A DNA stretch of 64,000 bases. It comes from Croceicoccus naphthovorans (GTDB lineage: Bacteria > Pseudomonadota > Alphaproteobacteria > Sphingomonadales > Sphingomonadaceae). The position numbers and the translations under genes were made by a program. The stretch spans positions 3,289,501 to 3,353,500 of the forward strand of contig NZ_CP011770.1 of assembly GCF_001028705.1 (NCBI RefSeq). The letters run 5' to 3'. The notes below the pieces were generated by a model. That model saw nothing but the letters and a program-made list of their open reading frames with translations, was not told the DNA's origin and made no database searches. This document shows positions 40,857 through 49,929 of the stretch, piece by piece (position 1 is the first letter of the stretch; every line of letters begins with the position of its first letter).

Positions 40857-41975
40857 GTGTCAGTCCTGATCGTGGCCGGAACCCGGCCAGAGATCATAAA
40901 GCTGCTGCCGGTGGCTTTGGCCATGCGCGAACGGCGGGGCGATGCCATGCGGTTCTGCCATTCGGGCCAGCATGCCGAGATGGGCCGCGACCTGCTGGAT
41001 GCGGCGGGAATTTTGCCGGAAGAGGCGCTGGACCGACCGGCGGGGAACGACATCGGGCGGTTGCTGTCGGGCATGATCACCACGATCGGCGCGGCGATAG
41101 ACCGGCAGGATCCGAAAGCGGTCGTGGTGCAAGGCGATACCGCCACGACGCTGGCCGCATCGCTGGCGGCGTATCACCGCCATATCCCGATTGCGCATGT
41201 CGAGGCGGGCTTGCGATCCGGCAATCTGGCGCGCCCGTGGCCAGAGGAAGGCTATCGCCGGATGGTCACGCCGATTACCCGCTGGCACTTCGCGCCGACC
41301 GAGGCGGCGGCGACCGCCTTGCGGTGCGAGAACGTGGCCGAAGGTGCGATTGAGACCGTCGGCAATACCGTGATCGACGCGCTGCACTGGGCCTGTGCGC
41401 GGCTGGATGCCGATTCTGCGCTGGGCACAGCGGCTGGGTCGTTGATCGAGGGCGCGCAAGGCCGCCCCATCGTGCTGGCCACCGTCCACCGGCGCGAGGC
41501 GGACGAGACGGCGATGCGGCGGATCGCGGCGGGGCTGCTTTCTTTGGTCGAGAGCGAGGGCGTGCAACTGATCCTGCCGCTCCACCCCCGTTCCGAAAGC
41601 GCGCCCTTGCGCGAGCGGCTGGGCGGGGTGCCACGCGTCACGCTAACCGATCCGCTGGACTACTTCGCTTTCGTGCGCCTGATGCGCGCGGCGAGGCTGA
41701 TCGTGTCGGACAGCGGCGGGATACAGGAAGAAGCGACCGCATTAGGCCGCCCGGTGCTGGTCCTGCGCGATGTGACCGAACGGCGCGAGGCGATTGCGGC
41801 GGGATCGGCACGGCTGGTGGGGTACGATGCAGAGGCGCTGCTCGCCGGAGCGCGGTGGGAACTGTCTCGCCCCATGCCCACCCCCAGCACCGTGTTCGGC
41901 GACGGGCGCGCGGCGGGGCGAATTGCCGACCGCATCCTCAATGACATATCGGGCGATCTCAATCTCGCACCATAG
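40857..41975 (+). CDS. wecB: non-hydrolysing UDP-N-acetylglucosamine 2-epimerase
   Basis: 372 residues. It interconverts UDP-GlcNAc and UDP-ManNAc. Motifs are GTRPEIIKL at 8-16, SGQHAEM, QGDTATTLA, HVEAGLRSG and SDSGGIQEEA. GTG start at 40857, since the upstream in-frame region looks non-coding. It is a lone surface-sugar gene: no other polysaccharide genes are next to it. The 3' end overlaps the convergent DNA ligase gene by 17 bases. Confidence 0.92.
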   Translation: MSVLIVAGTRPEIIKLLPVALAMRERRGDAMRFCHSGQHAEMGRDLLDAAGILPEEALDRPAGNDIGRLLSGMITTIGAAIDRQDPKAVVVQGDTATTLAASLAAYHRHIPIAHVEAGLRSGNLARPWPEEGYRRMVTPITRWHFAPTEAAATALRCENVAEGAIETVGNTVIDALHWACARLDADSALGTAAGSLIEGAQGRPIVLATVHRREADETAMRRIAAGLLSLVESEGVQLILPLHPRSESAPLRERLGGVPRVTLTDPLDYFAFVRLMRAARLIVSDSGGIQEEATALGRPVLVLRDVTERREAIAAGSARLVGYDAEALLAGARWELSRPMPTPSTVFGDGRAAGRIADRILNDISGDLNLAP

Positions 41976-43557
41976 CTTTCAGCGTGTCGATCCGGTCCGC
42001 CTCATGCGCGGGTTTGTCGGATCGGATGCGGTGGATGCGCGGGAAACGCATGGCAAGGCCCGACTTGTGCCGCTTGCTCTCGTGAACGGAATCGAAAGCG
42101 ACTTCCAGCACCAGCGACTTGTCCGTTTCCCGCACCGGGCCGAAGCGATTGACCGTGTTCTGCCGCACATGGCGGTCTAGCCATTTCAGCTCCTCGTCGG
42201 TGAATCCGAAATAGGCCTTGCCCACCGGCAGAAGGTCGGCCCCGGCATCGGGATCGCCGTCCCAGCAGCCGAAGGTGAAGTCGGAATAGAAGCTCGACCG
42301 CTTCCCGCTGCCGCGCTGCGCATACATCAGAACGCAATCGATCAGCAGCGGATCGCGCTTCCACTTGTACCACAGCCCGGTGCGCCGCCCGGCGACATAG
42401 GGCGCATCGCGGCGCTTCAGCATCACACCCTCGATCGCATCGTCGCGCGCGCCTTCGCGGATGGCGGCAAGATCGTCAAAGGTCTCGGCCTCGATCAGGC
42501 GCGACAGGTCGAACCGCTCTGGATCTAGCCGATCGATCAACGCTTCCAGATGCCCGCGCCGTTCGGCCCAGCCGAGTTCGCGCAAATCCTCGCCATCTCG
42601 CAACAGCACGTCATAGAGCCGGACAAAAGCGGGAGCCTCGCGCAGCATCTTTTTCGACACCGTCTTGCGCCCCAGCCGCTGTTGGAGCGCGTTGAAACTG
42701 GCCGCGCCGCCCTCTTCACCGCCCTGATGCGTGCCGCGCACCAGCAATTCGCCGTCCAGCACGGCGGGAAAATCCAGCGCCTCAGCCATTTCGGGGAAAG
42801 TCGCGGAAATATCGTCGCCGCTGCGGGAATAGACGCGGGTTTCACCGTTTACGTGGACCAGTTGCACCCGGATGCCGTCCCACTTCCACTCGGCGGCATA
42901 GTCGTCCATCGACACCACCGTCTCCTCCAGCGGGTGCGCCAGCATGAAGGGGCGGAACAGCGGGACGAGATCGGTGCGCGGCGGGTCCGCCCCCTCGGCG
43001 GCCCATGCAAACAGCGTGGGATAGGGCGGCTCGACCCCGTGCCAGTACTCCTCCACCTCGTCGACCGGGACATCGAACGCCTGCGCAAAAGCGACGCGTG
43101 CCAGTCGGGCCGACACCCCGATCCGCATCGCGCCGGTGGCGAATTTCAGCAGGGCATAGCGCCCGTTGGCGTCCAGCCGGTCGAGCAGCTTGGGCAATTC
43201 GGCCATCACCGTCGCGCGGGTCATGGCGTTCAGCAAGTCGACCACTTCGGACAAGCTGGGTTCGTCGCTCGGCGCTTCGCCATCAGGCGCGGGCCAGAGC
43301 AGGCTGGCAGTCTCCGCAGTGTCGCCGACGTAATCGCGGCTCAGCGTATAGAGCACCGGATCCACCCGCTCGGTCAGCAGGCCCCGGATCGTGCTCGATT
43401 TCACTGCCGGAAAATCCAATGCTCCGGTCAGGGCCGCCAGCGCCCACCCCCGGTCGGGATCGGGCGTGGTGCGCAGGTAATCCGCGATCAGGTCCAGCTT
43501 GGCATTGCGGCTGCGCGTATAAGTCAGCCGGTCGACTAGCTGCGAGAAGGCGCGCAT
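41959..43557 (-). CDS. ATP-dependent DNA ligase (cisplatin-resistance type, LigB-like)
   Basis: 532 residues. Adenylation lysine K225 in KWDG, an N-terminal helical DNA-binding domain, and a C-terminal OB fold. It seals nicks with ATP, unlike the NAD-dependent replicative LigA. Its start overlaps the stop of the exonuclease gene by one base. In many bacteria this ligase is linked with that exonuclease and with an Lhr-type helicase; the helicase is not next door here. Confidence 0.95.
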   Translation of the reverse strand: MRAFSQLVDRLTYTRSRNAKLDLIADYLRTTPDPDRGWALAALTGALDFPAVKSSTIRGLLTERVDPVLYTLSRDYVGDTAETASLLWPAPDGEAPSDEPSLSEVVDLLNAMTRATVMAELPKLLDRLDANGRYALLKFATGAMRIGVSARLARVAFAQAFDVPVDEVEEYWHGVEPPYPTLFAWAAEGADPPRTDLVPLFRPFMLAHPLEETVVSMDDYAAEWKWDGIRVQLVHVNGETRVYSRSGDDISATFPEMAEALDFPAVLDGELLVRGTHQGGEEGGAASFNALQQRLGRKTVSKKMLREAPAFVRLYDVLLRDGEDLRELGWAERRGHLEALIDRLDPERFDLSRLIEAETFDDLAAIREGARDDAIEGVMLKRRDAPYVAGRRTGLWYKWKRDPLLIDCVLMYAQRGSGKRSSFYSDFTFGCWDGDPDAGADLLPVGKAYFGFTDEELKWLDRHVRQNTVNRFGPVRETDKSLVLEVAFDSVHESKRHKSGLAMRFPRIHRIRSDKPAHEADRIDTLKAMVRD

Positions 43558-44573
43558 CAGTCGTCCTCATCCTCGTACCCCACCATCGCCAGCGCCCGCG
43601 CGCGGCGCTGGTTCAGCTGGCACCAGCGGAGCAGCGCCTCTTCACGCCCGTGCGTCACCCATGTCTCGGCGGGATCGACCTCGGTTATCGTCTGGGTTAG
43701 TTCGTCCCAGTCGCAATGATCGGAAATGACGAGCGGCAGTTCGACATTCCGTTGCCGCGCGCGTTGCCGCACCCGCATCCAGCCGCTGGCCATGGCCGTA
43801 ACCGGATCGGGCAGCCGCCGGCTCCACCGGTCATTCAGTGCCGAGGGCGGGCACAGCACGATCTGGCCCCGAAGTTCGTCCTTCTTGATTCCCGTCGCGC
43901 TGCGCAACTCGCCCAATGAGACGCCGAGTTCCTCATAGAGCCCGCACATCTTCTCCAGCGCGCCATGCAGATAGATCGGCGCATCGTACCCCGCCCGCCG
44001 AATTTCGCAGATGACCCGCTGCGCTTTGCCCAATGCATAGGCCCCGACGGCAACGCAGCCGTCTGGCCGCCCATCGCGCGCGTCGAGCAGTTTTTGCATT
44101 TCGCCCGCAATCGGCGGATGGCGAAACACCGGCAGGCCAAAGGTCGCCTCGGTAATGAATACGTCGCAGGGCACGACTTCGAACGGCTCGCATGTCGGGT
44201 CCGGGCGGCGCTTATAGTCGCCGGTCACGATCACCCGCTCGCCCGCATGTTCCAGCAGGACCTGTGCGCTGCCCAGCACATGCCCCGCCGGGAAATAAGT
44301 TGCCGTCACGCCGCAGCCCAGGTCCACCGGATCGCGCAGCGGCACCGCCACTTCGTCCTGCGCGCCGCCATAGCGCAGGTTCATGATCGCCAGCGTTTCC
44401 CGAGTCGCGACGACTTTGCCGTGTCCGCCGCGCGCATGATCGGCATGGCCGTGGGTGACCAGCGCGGTCTGAACCGGTTTCGACGGGTCGATCCACGCGT
44501 TGCACGGTTCCACGAAAATCCCGTGAGGATCGGGCCTTAGCCATGAAAAGTCGGGAACGGGACGATATGCCAT
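43557..44573 (-). CDS. ligase-associated DNA exonuclease (metallo-beta-lactamase fold)
   Basis: 338 residues. The metal-binding HGHADH is at 41-46, and the beta-CASP region includes FPAGHVLGSAQVLLEH, VTGDYKRRPD and ISDHCDWDEL, as in Artemis/SNM1-type enzymes. It is translationally coupled to the ATP-dependent ligase gene; together they form a DNA repair pair. Confidence 0.94.
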   Translation of the reverse strand: MAYRPVPDFSWLRPDPHGIFVEPCNAWIDPSKPVQTALVTHGHADHARGGHGKVVATRETLAIMNLRYGGAQDEVAVPLRDPVDLGCGVTATYFPAGHVLGSAQVLLEHAGERVIVTGDYKRRPDPTCEPFEVVPCDVFITEATFGLPVFRHPPIAGEMQKLLDARDGRPDGCVAVGAYALGKAQRVICEIRRAGYDAPIYLHGALEKMCGLYEELGVSLGELRSATGIKKDELRGQIVLCPPSALNDRWSRRLPDPVTAMASGWMRVRQRARQRNVELPLVISDHCDWDELTQTITEVDPAETWVTHGREEALLRWCQLNQRRARALAMVGYEDEDD

Positions 44574-44673
44574 GCCCAGTCAGAACCGCCCGGCCCGCCC
44601 GTTCGTTCCGCATACGCGCCTATCGCCGCCAACCCCCTTGCCAGAGGGCCTGTGGGGGAGCATGGTATTGCCG

Positions 44674-45375
44674 ATGCGTGAGATCGTATTCGATACCGAA
44701 ACCACCGGACTGGACCCCCGTACGGGCGACCGCATGGTCGAAATCGGCTGCATCGAAATGGTGAACCGGGTCGCCACCGGCCAGGTGTTCCACGCCTACT
44801 TCAATCCAGACCGCGATATGCCCGAAGAGGCGGAGCGCGTGCACGGTCTTTCCGCCGCTTTCCTTTCGGACAAACCGCGCTTTGTCGAAAAAGTGGCCGA
44901 CCTGCTCGCCTTTATCGGCGATTCGCCGCTGGTCGCGCACAATGCCGGGTTCGACTTCAACTTCCTGAACGCCGAACTGGCCCTGTGCGAGATGGAGGCC
45001 GTGTGCCTGACCCGCATGGTCGACACCGTGCAGATCGCCAAGAAGAAGCACCCCGGCGCGAAACTGTCGCTCGATGCGCTGTGCACCCGGTATGGCGTGG
45101 ACCGCAGCCACCGGACGAAGCACGGCGCGCTGCTCGATGCAGAGCTGCTGGCGCAAGTCTATGTGGAACTGACTGGTGGGCGGCAGATTGGGTTGGAGCT
45201 TGCGGTTGATAATAGCGCCGCGCCCATAGCAATCGAAACCGAAGTGGTGGTTGCGACCGCCGGACGCGAATTCCGCCCGGCTCGTCCGCACGCTGCCTCG
45301 GCCGAAGAAATTCAGCGGCACGAGGCCTTTATCGCGACGTTGAAGGACCCCATCTGGGCAAGGGGAGCAGCCTGA
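44674..45375 (+). CDS. dnaQ: DNA polymerase III epsilon subunit DnaQ
   Basis: 234 residues; the 3'-5' proofreading exonuclease. ExoI DTETTG (Asp7, Glu9), ExoII HNAGFDFNF and ExoIII HRTKHGALLDAEL are intact. ATG at 44674 is the family's usual start; an ATG at 44662 is an alternative. In Caulobacter dnaQ sits beside coaE near the origin; here it is about 30 kb from coaE, so local order has changed. Confidence 0.95.
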   Translation: MREIVFDTETTGLDPRTGDRMVEIGCIEMVNRVATGQVFHAYFNPDRDMPEEAERVHGLSAAFLSDKPRFVEKVADLLAFIGDSPLVAHNAGFDFNFLNAELALCEMEAVCLTRMVDTVQIAKKKHPGAKLSLDALCTRYGVDRSHRTKHGALLDAELLAQVYVELTGGRQIGLELAVDNSAAPIAIETEVVVATAGREFRPARPHAASAEEIQRHEAFIATLKDPIWARGAA

Positions 45376-45440
45376 TACCCACTTAGGCATCCGGCTCCGC
45401 TCCGCCCGCATGGGACAAGAACAGAAGAAGGAGTTTGTCG

Positions 45441-46016
45441 ATGGATATTCGCGTTTCCGGTCACCAGGTCGAAACGGGTGCGGCGCTGCAGGAACATGCC
45501 GCAGACAGAATGAACGGCATCGTCGACAAGTACTTCAACCGGGCGCTTTCATCCTCTGTCACATTGGGCAAGGGCCCGCATGACAGCTTTACCGTAGATA
45601 TCGTCACGCACGTGATGCAGGGCCTGATCGTAAAGGGCCATGCAGAGGCGCAGGACGCGCATCAGGCCGTCGACAAGGCGGCGGAGAAGATCGACAAGCA
45701 GCTGCGCCGCTACAAGCGCCGGTTGAAGGATCGCCACGAACAGGCCGAATACGCGCTGAAGGAAGAAGACGCGGCCTATACCGTCTTCGCCGCGAACGAG
45801 AACGAGGACGACGAAGACGTCATCGAGACCGACGCGCCGCCGATCGTGGCGGAAACGCGCACCAATATCCCCGAAACGTCGGTTTCCGATGCGGTGATGA
45901 TGCTGGATTTGCGCGATACGCCGGCGCTGTTTTTCAAAAATGCTGGAACGGGGCGGCATAATATGGTTTACCGCCGCTCTGACGGGACGATCGGCTGGGT
46001 CGAACCGTCTAATTAA
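45441..46016 (+). CDS. hpf: ribosome hibernation promoting factor, long form (HPF/RaiA)
   Basis: 191 residues: N-terminal HPF fold (MDIRVSGHQVETGAALQEHAADRM), an acidic linker and a C-terminal dimerisation domain (LDLRDTPALFFKNAGTGRHNMVYRRSDGTIGWVEP). The long form makes 100S ribosome dimers. AAGGAG seven bases before the ATG at 45441 supports it over a TTG at 45435. A structured RNA-like element follows and then ptsN. Confidence 0.95.
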   Translation: MDIRVSGHQVETGAALQEHAADRMNGIVDKYFNRALSSSVTLGKGPHDSFTVDIVTHVMQGLIVKGHAEAQDAHQAVDKAAEKIDKQLRRYKRRLKDRHEQAEYALKEEDAAYTVFAANENEDDEDVIETDAPPIVAETRTNIPETSVSDAVMMLDLRDTPALFFKNAGTGRHNMVYRRSDGTIGWVEPSN

Positions 46017-46017
46017 C

Positions 46018-46079
46018 GCCCGCTAGTCGCGCCTTTTCAGGCGCGTAGGGGACCTTCCAGTGGAAGGGGCGGGCTTTTT
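46018..46079 (+). other. three-way-junction hairpin structure after hpf
   Basis: An outer stem GCCCGC (46018-46023) / GCGGGC (46069-46074) encloses two hairpins: CGCGCCT-TTTC-AGGCGCG (46028-46045) and CCTTCC-AGT-GGAAGG (46053-46067). A TTTTT run follows at 46075-46079. It should terminate hpf transcription, or could be the 3' end of a small RNA; it is more elaborate than a normal terminator. Confidence 0.6.
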
Positions 46080-46229
46080 GTCGGGCTTTGCGAATCAGGG
46101 AGAAGAGTTCGCAAGAACCGCGCCGGTGCGGGCGTTTCGCCTGTGCCGGGTGCGGTTTTCCGACGTGGTCATGGATGCGCCACAAAGGCGCGGCATGGCG
46201 CTGCAAGGCTGAGACGAACCGTAAAGAAA

Positions 46230-46691
46230 ATGAGCGCGCTGTACCTCCTAGATCCCGCTGCTGTCGGGACCAGCAATGCATTGTCCAAATCCGAAGTGCT
46301 GGAAGCGCTGGCGGAGCGGTTTGCGCGCGTCTACGACCTCGACGCGCCCATGGTGCTTGAGGCGATGGAAGAACGCGAACGGTTGGGCTCGACCGGGTTC
46401 GGGCGCGGCGTCGCCATCCCCCATGCCCGCATTCCCGGCCTGCGTCGTCCGGTTTGCGTAGTGATGCGGCTGACCACGCCGGTCAGCTTCGATTCCGCCG
46501 ATGGCCTGCCGGTAGAGATCGCCTTCGGCCTGCTCTCGCCCGATCAGTCCGGCGCGACGCATCTGCACGCGCTGGCAGCGATTTCGCGGATGTTGCGCGA
46601 TGAACGCCTGCGCGACCGTTTGGCCGAAGCGCCGAACGACGAAGCCGTTTTCGCGCTGTTGAGCGAAGATTCAGGGCGCGACGCGGCTTGA
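46230..46691 (+). CDS. ptsN: nitrogen-regulatory PTS IIA protein PtsN
   Basis: 153 residues of the EIIA-Ntr family. The phosphoacceptor is His65 in GVAIPHARIPG. It receives phosphate from the nitrogen PTS and regulates potassium and other pathways. The ATG at 46230 starts conserved sequence; upstream in-frame codons look non-coding. It lies after hpf, a frequent pairing in proteobacteria. Confidence 0.93.
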   Translation: MSALYLLDPAAVGTSNALSKSEVLEALAERFARVYDLDAPMVLEAMEERERLGSTGFGRGVAIPHARIPGLRRPVCVVMRLTTPVSFDSADGLPVEIAFGLLSPDQSGATHLHALAAISRMLRDERLRDRLAEAPNDEAVFALLSEDSGRDAA

Positions 46692-46725
46692 CGCGCGGCC
46701 CCGTCGGCCCGAAACACCGGGCCTG

Positions 46726-47196
46726 ATGACGGACGCATCCCAGACCAAGCCCGCCAGCGGGGCCGCGCTGCACTGGCGCGCGCTCGAATCGCTCTATGCG
46801 TCGGCCCCGGTCAATTCGCTGTTTGCCTCGCGGCTGGAAATTCCGGGCGAGGGCGTGTCGCGCATTATCTTCGATGTCGACGAACGCGTGTTCCACGCGG
46901 CCGGGGCGGCGCATGGCACGATCTATTTCAAGATGCTCGACGATGCGGCGTTCTATGCGGCAAACACGATGGTGTCCGACCGTTTCTTGCTTACCACATC
47001 GTTCAACCTGCACTTTTCGCGCCCGATCAAGGGCGGCCGTGTCATTGCCGAGGGCAAGTGGGTCAGCGGCCGCCGGCGGGTCTTGGTGGGTGAGGCGCGG
47101 CTGATCGACGAAGAGGGTGAGGAAGTGGGCCGCGGCACCGGCACCTTCATGCGATCGCAAATCGCGCTGTCGGGACTGCCCGGCTATCGGCCCTGA
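46726..47196 (+). CDS. PaaI-type hotdog-fold thioesterase
   Basis: 156 residues. Hotdog signatures are AAHGTIYFKMLDDAAFYAANTMV and SFNLHFSRPIKGGRVIAEGKWV. It is probably an acyl-CoA thioesterase with unknown acyl group. It is 34 bases after ptsN, and the DUF1491 gene follows 14 bases later, so all three may be one transcript. Confidence 0.9.
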   Translation: MTDASQTKPASGAALHWRALESLYASAPVNSLFASRLEIPGEGVSRIIFDVDERVFHAAGAAHGTIYFKMLDDAAFYAANTMVSDRFLLTTSFNLHFSRPIKGGRVIAEGKWVSGRRRVLVGEARLIDEEGEEVGRGTGTFMRSQIALSGLPGYRP

Positions 47197-47210
47197 AGGA
47201 TTCGGGGCTG

Positions 47211-47537
47211 ATGGATTCCCGTCTTCCGGCGCATCTGGAGGTTTCTGCCCTGATTCGCGCATGTGAGGCGGCAGGGGGCTTTGCCACAATCGTTAAAAAA
47301 GGCGAAAAAGACGCTGGGACGATTTTAATCGTTGCGTGCGAAAAGGGCTGCGATTCAAAGCTTTATGAGCGGATGCCGACGCTGGATGGCGACCGGAAAT
47401 GGACCGTGGCAAAGGCGCAAGAATCCGATAAGCCACTGGAATTCAGCGATTATCTGGAAAGGCGTGGGCGGCAGGACAGTGACTGCTGGATCGTGGAGCT
47501 GGATGTCGCAAATGCGCAACAGCTCATCGCGGGATAG
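47211..47537 (+). CDS. DUF1491 family protein
   Basis: 108 residues: RLPAHLEVSALIRACEAAGGFATIVKKGEKDAGTILI, and the closing WIVELDVANAQQ. A short family found in alphaproteobacteria, with no known function. Codon use and composition differ little from the neighbours. Confidence 0.85.
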   Translation: MDSRLPAHLEVSALIRACEAAGGFATIVKKGEKDAGTILIVACEKGCDSKLYERMPTLDGDRKWTVAKAQESDKPLEFSDYLERRGRQDSDCWIVELDVANAQQLIAG

Positions 47538-47768
47538 CCAAAGGTTAAGGTTACCCCGGTTGACACTTTTCCGCCACAATTGCACAGGGCGCGGCAGATT
47601 ACGGGCGTAGGCAGTTGCCTGCATGCAATCGGGCATGCGCAACGAGCGCGCAGACGGGGATCGACCGGCAGTGTCGATCCGGGGAACGCGTAAGGGCAGT
47701 CGGGATCGGCCGCTCGTTCCCCGGAAGCGCATTGCGACTGGGCGATAACCGCACTTGAACGTACAAGT

Positions 47769-48455
47769 ATGAGCCGCAAGGTACGAAGCGCCAGCGCGCT
47801 GTCGCTGGTCGCGACCCTCGGGGTCATCCTGCTGGGAACGGACGGTTCCAGCGCATTTGCACAAGCCGGGCAAGTTGCAACCGTTGCAAGCCCCGCCCCG
47901 AGCCAGATTGTCGCGGAAACCACCGTTGCAGCCGTAGAGGTTCCGGTCGCTCCGCAGACCAAATTCATTTCGCAGGCCGTGGTGCAGCCCGTTCCGGAAA
48001 CGCCGGAGCCGGTGATTTCCCCAATGGACTCTCAGGCAGCCTCGTTAGCCGAACTGGTTGCAGAGCAGCCGGTTCCGGGCAAACTCGACGAACAGTTGCA
48101 GTGCCTCGCCGGGGCGATCTATTTCGAATCGAAGGGCGAGCCGCTGGACGGCCAGCTGGCCGTGGGCCGCGTGATCGTCGCGCGTGCCGAATCGGGCCGT
48201 TTCCCGTCGAGCTATTGCGGCGTCGTTTATCAGCGGTCGCAGTTCTCATTCGTCCGCGGCGGCCGCATGCCGGCGATCAACAAGGCCAGCCGCGCATGGC
48301 AGCGGGCCAAGAAGATCGCGATGATCGCGCACGACGGCATGTGGGACAGCCCGGCAGAGGGGGCGCTGTTCTTTCACGCCCGCTATGTCAGCCCGCGGTG
48401 GAAGAATTCGATGACTCGTCTGGCACGCATCGACAATCATATTTTTTACCGCTAA
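47769..48455 (+). CDS. SleB-like cell wall hydrolase
   Basis: 228 residues. Signal peptide (about 1-32), an Ala/Pro/Val-rich linker and a C-terminal hydrolase_2 domain with CLAGAIYFESKGEPLDGQLAVGRVIVARAE (catalytic Glu) and YQRSQFSF. The family is named after the spore-cortex enzyme SleB and is probably a lytic transglycosylase. The 231-base upstream gap carries a TTGACA at 47569 that could be a -35 box. A strong terminator follows. Confidence 0.9.
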   Translation: MSRKVRSASALSLVATLGVILLGTDGSSAFAQAGQVATVASPAPSQIVAETTVAAVEVPVAPQTKFISQAVVQPVPETPEPVISPMDSQAASLAELVAEQPVPGKLDEQLQCLAGAIYFESKGEPLDGQLAVGRVIVARAESGRFPSSYCGVVYQRSQFSFVRGGRMPAINKASRAWQRAKKIAMIAHDGMWDSPAEGALFFHARYVSPRWKNSMTRLARIDNHIFYR

Positions 48456-48509
48456 GGGCGCGTTTTGGAACGCTGACGCGCAATCCCCCCAACGTGCGCG
48501 CGGAAGCGG

Positions 48510-48549
48510 AAAGGCCGCCGGATCCCCCATCCGGCGGCCTTTCGTTTTT
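48510..48549 (+). terminator. rho-independent terminator of the SleB-like gene
   Basis: A perfect 14-pair stem (48510-48523 and 48529-48542) with a five-C loop is followed by CG and TTTTT. Confidence 0.93.
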
Positions 48550-48711
48550 CTGGTGGCCCGATTTTGCCGTGATGCGGCGTTGCTCGTCGCTTACGATGCG
48601 ACACATCGCTGCGCTCCTCGCGCCTAGCCTCACGACAAAATCGAACCACCAGTGTCTGGGTGCTTCTTCCGCATGGCGGCGCCGCTCCTCCGGTCACGAT
48701 GTAAAACATCG
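48550..48711. repeat. tandem hairpin repeat elements (REP-like)
   Basis: Non-coding. Element one: outer arms 48550-48566 and 48636-48652 are inverted repeats matching at 15 of 17 bases, enclosing an imperfect hairpin with a central CGATG-CGACA-CATCG. Element two: CGATGT-AAA-ACATCG at 48697-48711. Both are followed by related words ending CCTAGCC. This resembles mobile intergenic hairpin repeats; copy number elsewhere is unknown. Confidence 0.55.
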
Positions 48712-48759
48712 CTCCTAGCCCGGCGAAAAAATCCCTCCGCCAAAGCCGTCAAAGCCGGC

Positions 48760-49536
48760 TTAGTCCTTGATTTCTATCCAGACCGGGACGTGGTCGCTGG
48801 CTTTCTCGCGGCCTCGGTATTCCTTGTCGATGCCGGTGGCGATCAGGCGGTCGGCCAGCGTTGGCGACAGTAGGGCGTGGTCGATGCGAAAGCCGTGATC
48901 GCGTTGCCAGGCGCCTGCCTGATAATCCCAGAACGTCCACATCCCGCCACGCGGATGGTGCAGGTCTATCGCATCGGTCCAGCCGTCGTGGATCAGGCGG
49001 AAATAGGCGTCGCGTGATTCGGGCTGCATCAGCGCGTCCGATGCCATCGCCTTGGGCGACCAGACGTCCTTGTCCTCTGGAATGACGTTGTAGTCGCCGA
49101 TGACGACCGCCGGTATTTCCGCCTCCAGCAGCTCCGTCATGCGGGTGCGCAGCCGCTGCATCCAGTTCAGCTTGTAGTCGAACTTCGGCCCCGGCACCGG
49201 ATTGCCGTTGGGCAGGTAGATGCACACCACCCGCACGCCGTTCACGTCGGCCTCTATATAGCGGCTGTGCGTATCCTCGTCGTCACCGGGAAGGCCGCGC
49301 AGCACCTCGTGCGGCGTTTCCTCGCCCCGTTGCAGCACGGCGACGCCGTTGAAGCCCTTTTGCCCGTGCCAGATCGCGCGATAGCCAACCTCGTGAAAGG
49401 CGTCGCCGGGGAAGGTCTCGTCGCTGGACTTGATCTCTTGTAGACAGGCAACGTCGGGTTTCGTTTCGTCCAGCCATTCCAGCAGGCGCGGCATGCGCGC
49501 CTTCACGCCGTTGATGTTGAAGCTGGCAATCCGCAA
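48760..49536 (-). CDS. xth: exodeoxyribonuclease III
   Basis: 258 residues; AP endonuclease and 3'-5' exonuclease of base excision repair. SFNINGVKAR near the start, catalytic Glu34 in LQEIK, IGDYNVIPED and the final SDHVPVWIE are present. The start appears to be TTG at 49536, because the family's first residues (M-R-I-A-S-F) coincide with it. It reads away from the erpA-like gene on the same strand. Confidence 0.95.
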   Translation of the reverse strand: MRIASFNINGVKARMPRLLEWLDETKPDVACLQEIKSSDETFPGDAFHEVGYRAIWHGQKGFNGVAVLQRGEETPHEVLRGLPGDDEDTHSRYIEADVNGVRVVCIYLPNGNPVPGPKFDYKLNWMQRLRTRMTELLEAEIPAVVIGDYNVIPEDKDVWSPKAMASDALMQPESRDAYFRLIHDGWTDAIDLHHPRGGMWTFWDYQAGAWQRDHGFRIDHALLSPTLADRLIATGIDKEYRGREKASDHVPVWIEIKD

Positions 49537-49548
49537 AGGTTCGGCCCG

Positions 49549-49878
49549 TCAGATCGCGAAGCTGGAGCCGCAGCCGCAGCCGGCGGCGGCGTTGGGATTT
49601 TCGACACGGAACGAAGCCCCGCCCAGCGATTCTACATAATCGACGATGCTGCCCCGCACGAGGTCGAGGCTGATCGCATCGACCACCAGCTTCACGCCGT
49701 CGGTCTCTACCACCGTGTCGTCATCCTCCACGCCCTTGGCGAGGTCGAACTTGTACTGAAAGCCGGAGCAGCCGCCCCCTTCCACCGCAAGGCGCAGCGC
49801 GGGGTCGCAGCCTTGGTTCTGCGCGATCTTGGCCACGCGGGACGCGGCGCTGGGGCTTAGGGAGATGGCTTGGTCCAT
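49549..49878 (-). CDS. erpA: iron-sulfur cluster insertion protein ErpA
   Basis: 109 residues of the A-type carrier family. The three cluster-binding cysteines are Cys37 (GGGCSGF), Cys101 and Cys103 (GCGCGSSF). It passes [Fe-S] clusters to target enzymes. The ATG at 49878 is preferred over a longer frame to 49914, because the family sequence begins there and a GGAAG lies upstream. Confidence 0.93.
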   Translation of the reverse strand: MDQAISLSPSAASRVAKIAQNQGCDPALRLAVEGGGCSGFQYKFDLAKGVEDDDTVVETDGVKLVVDAISLDLVRGSIVDYVESLGGASFRVENPNAAAGCGCGSSFAI

Positions 49879-49929
49879 GTGCTTCCAGATAGGGTGCGCC
49901 GCCGCGTCGGGCAAGCGGTGCGGGCCGGT

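Noticed and set aside
44786..44794. TGTTCCACG in dnaQ, possible parS
   Set aside because: Only half of the palindrome; the second half does not match.
46889..46897. TGTTCCACG in the thioesterase gene, possible parS
   Set aside because: Half-site only, far from the cluster.
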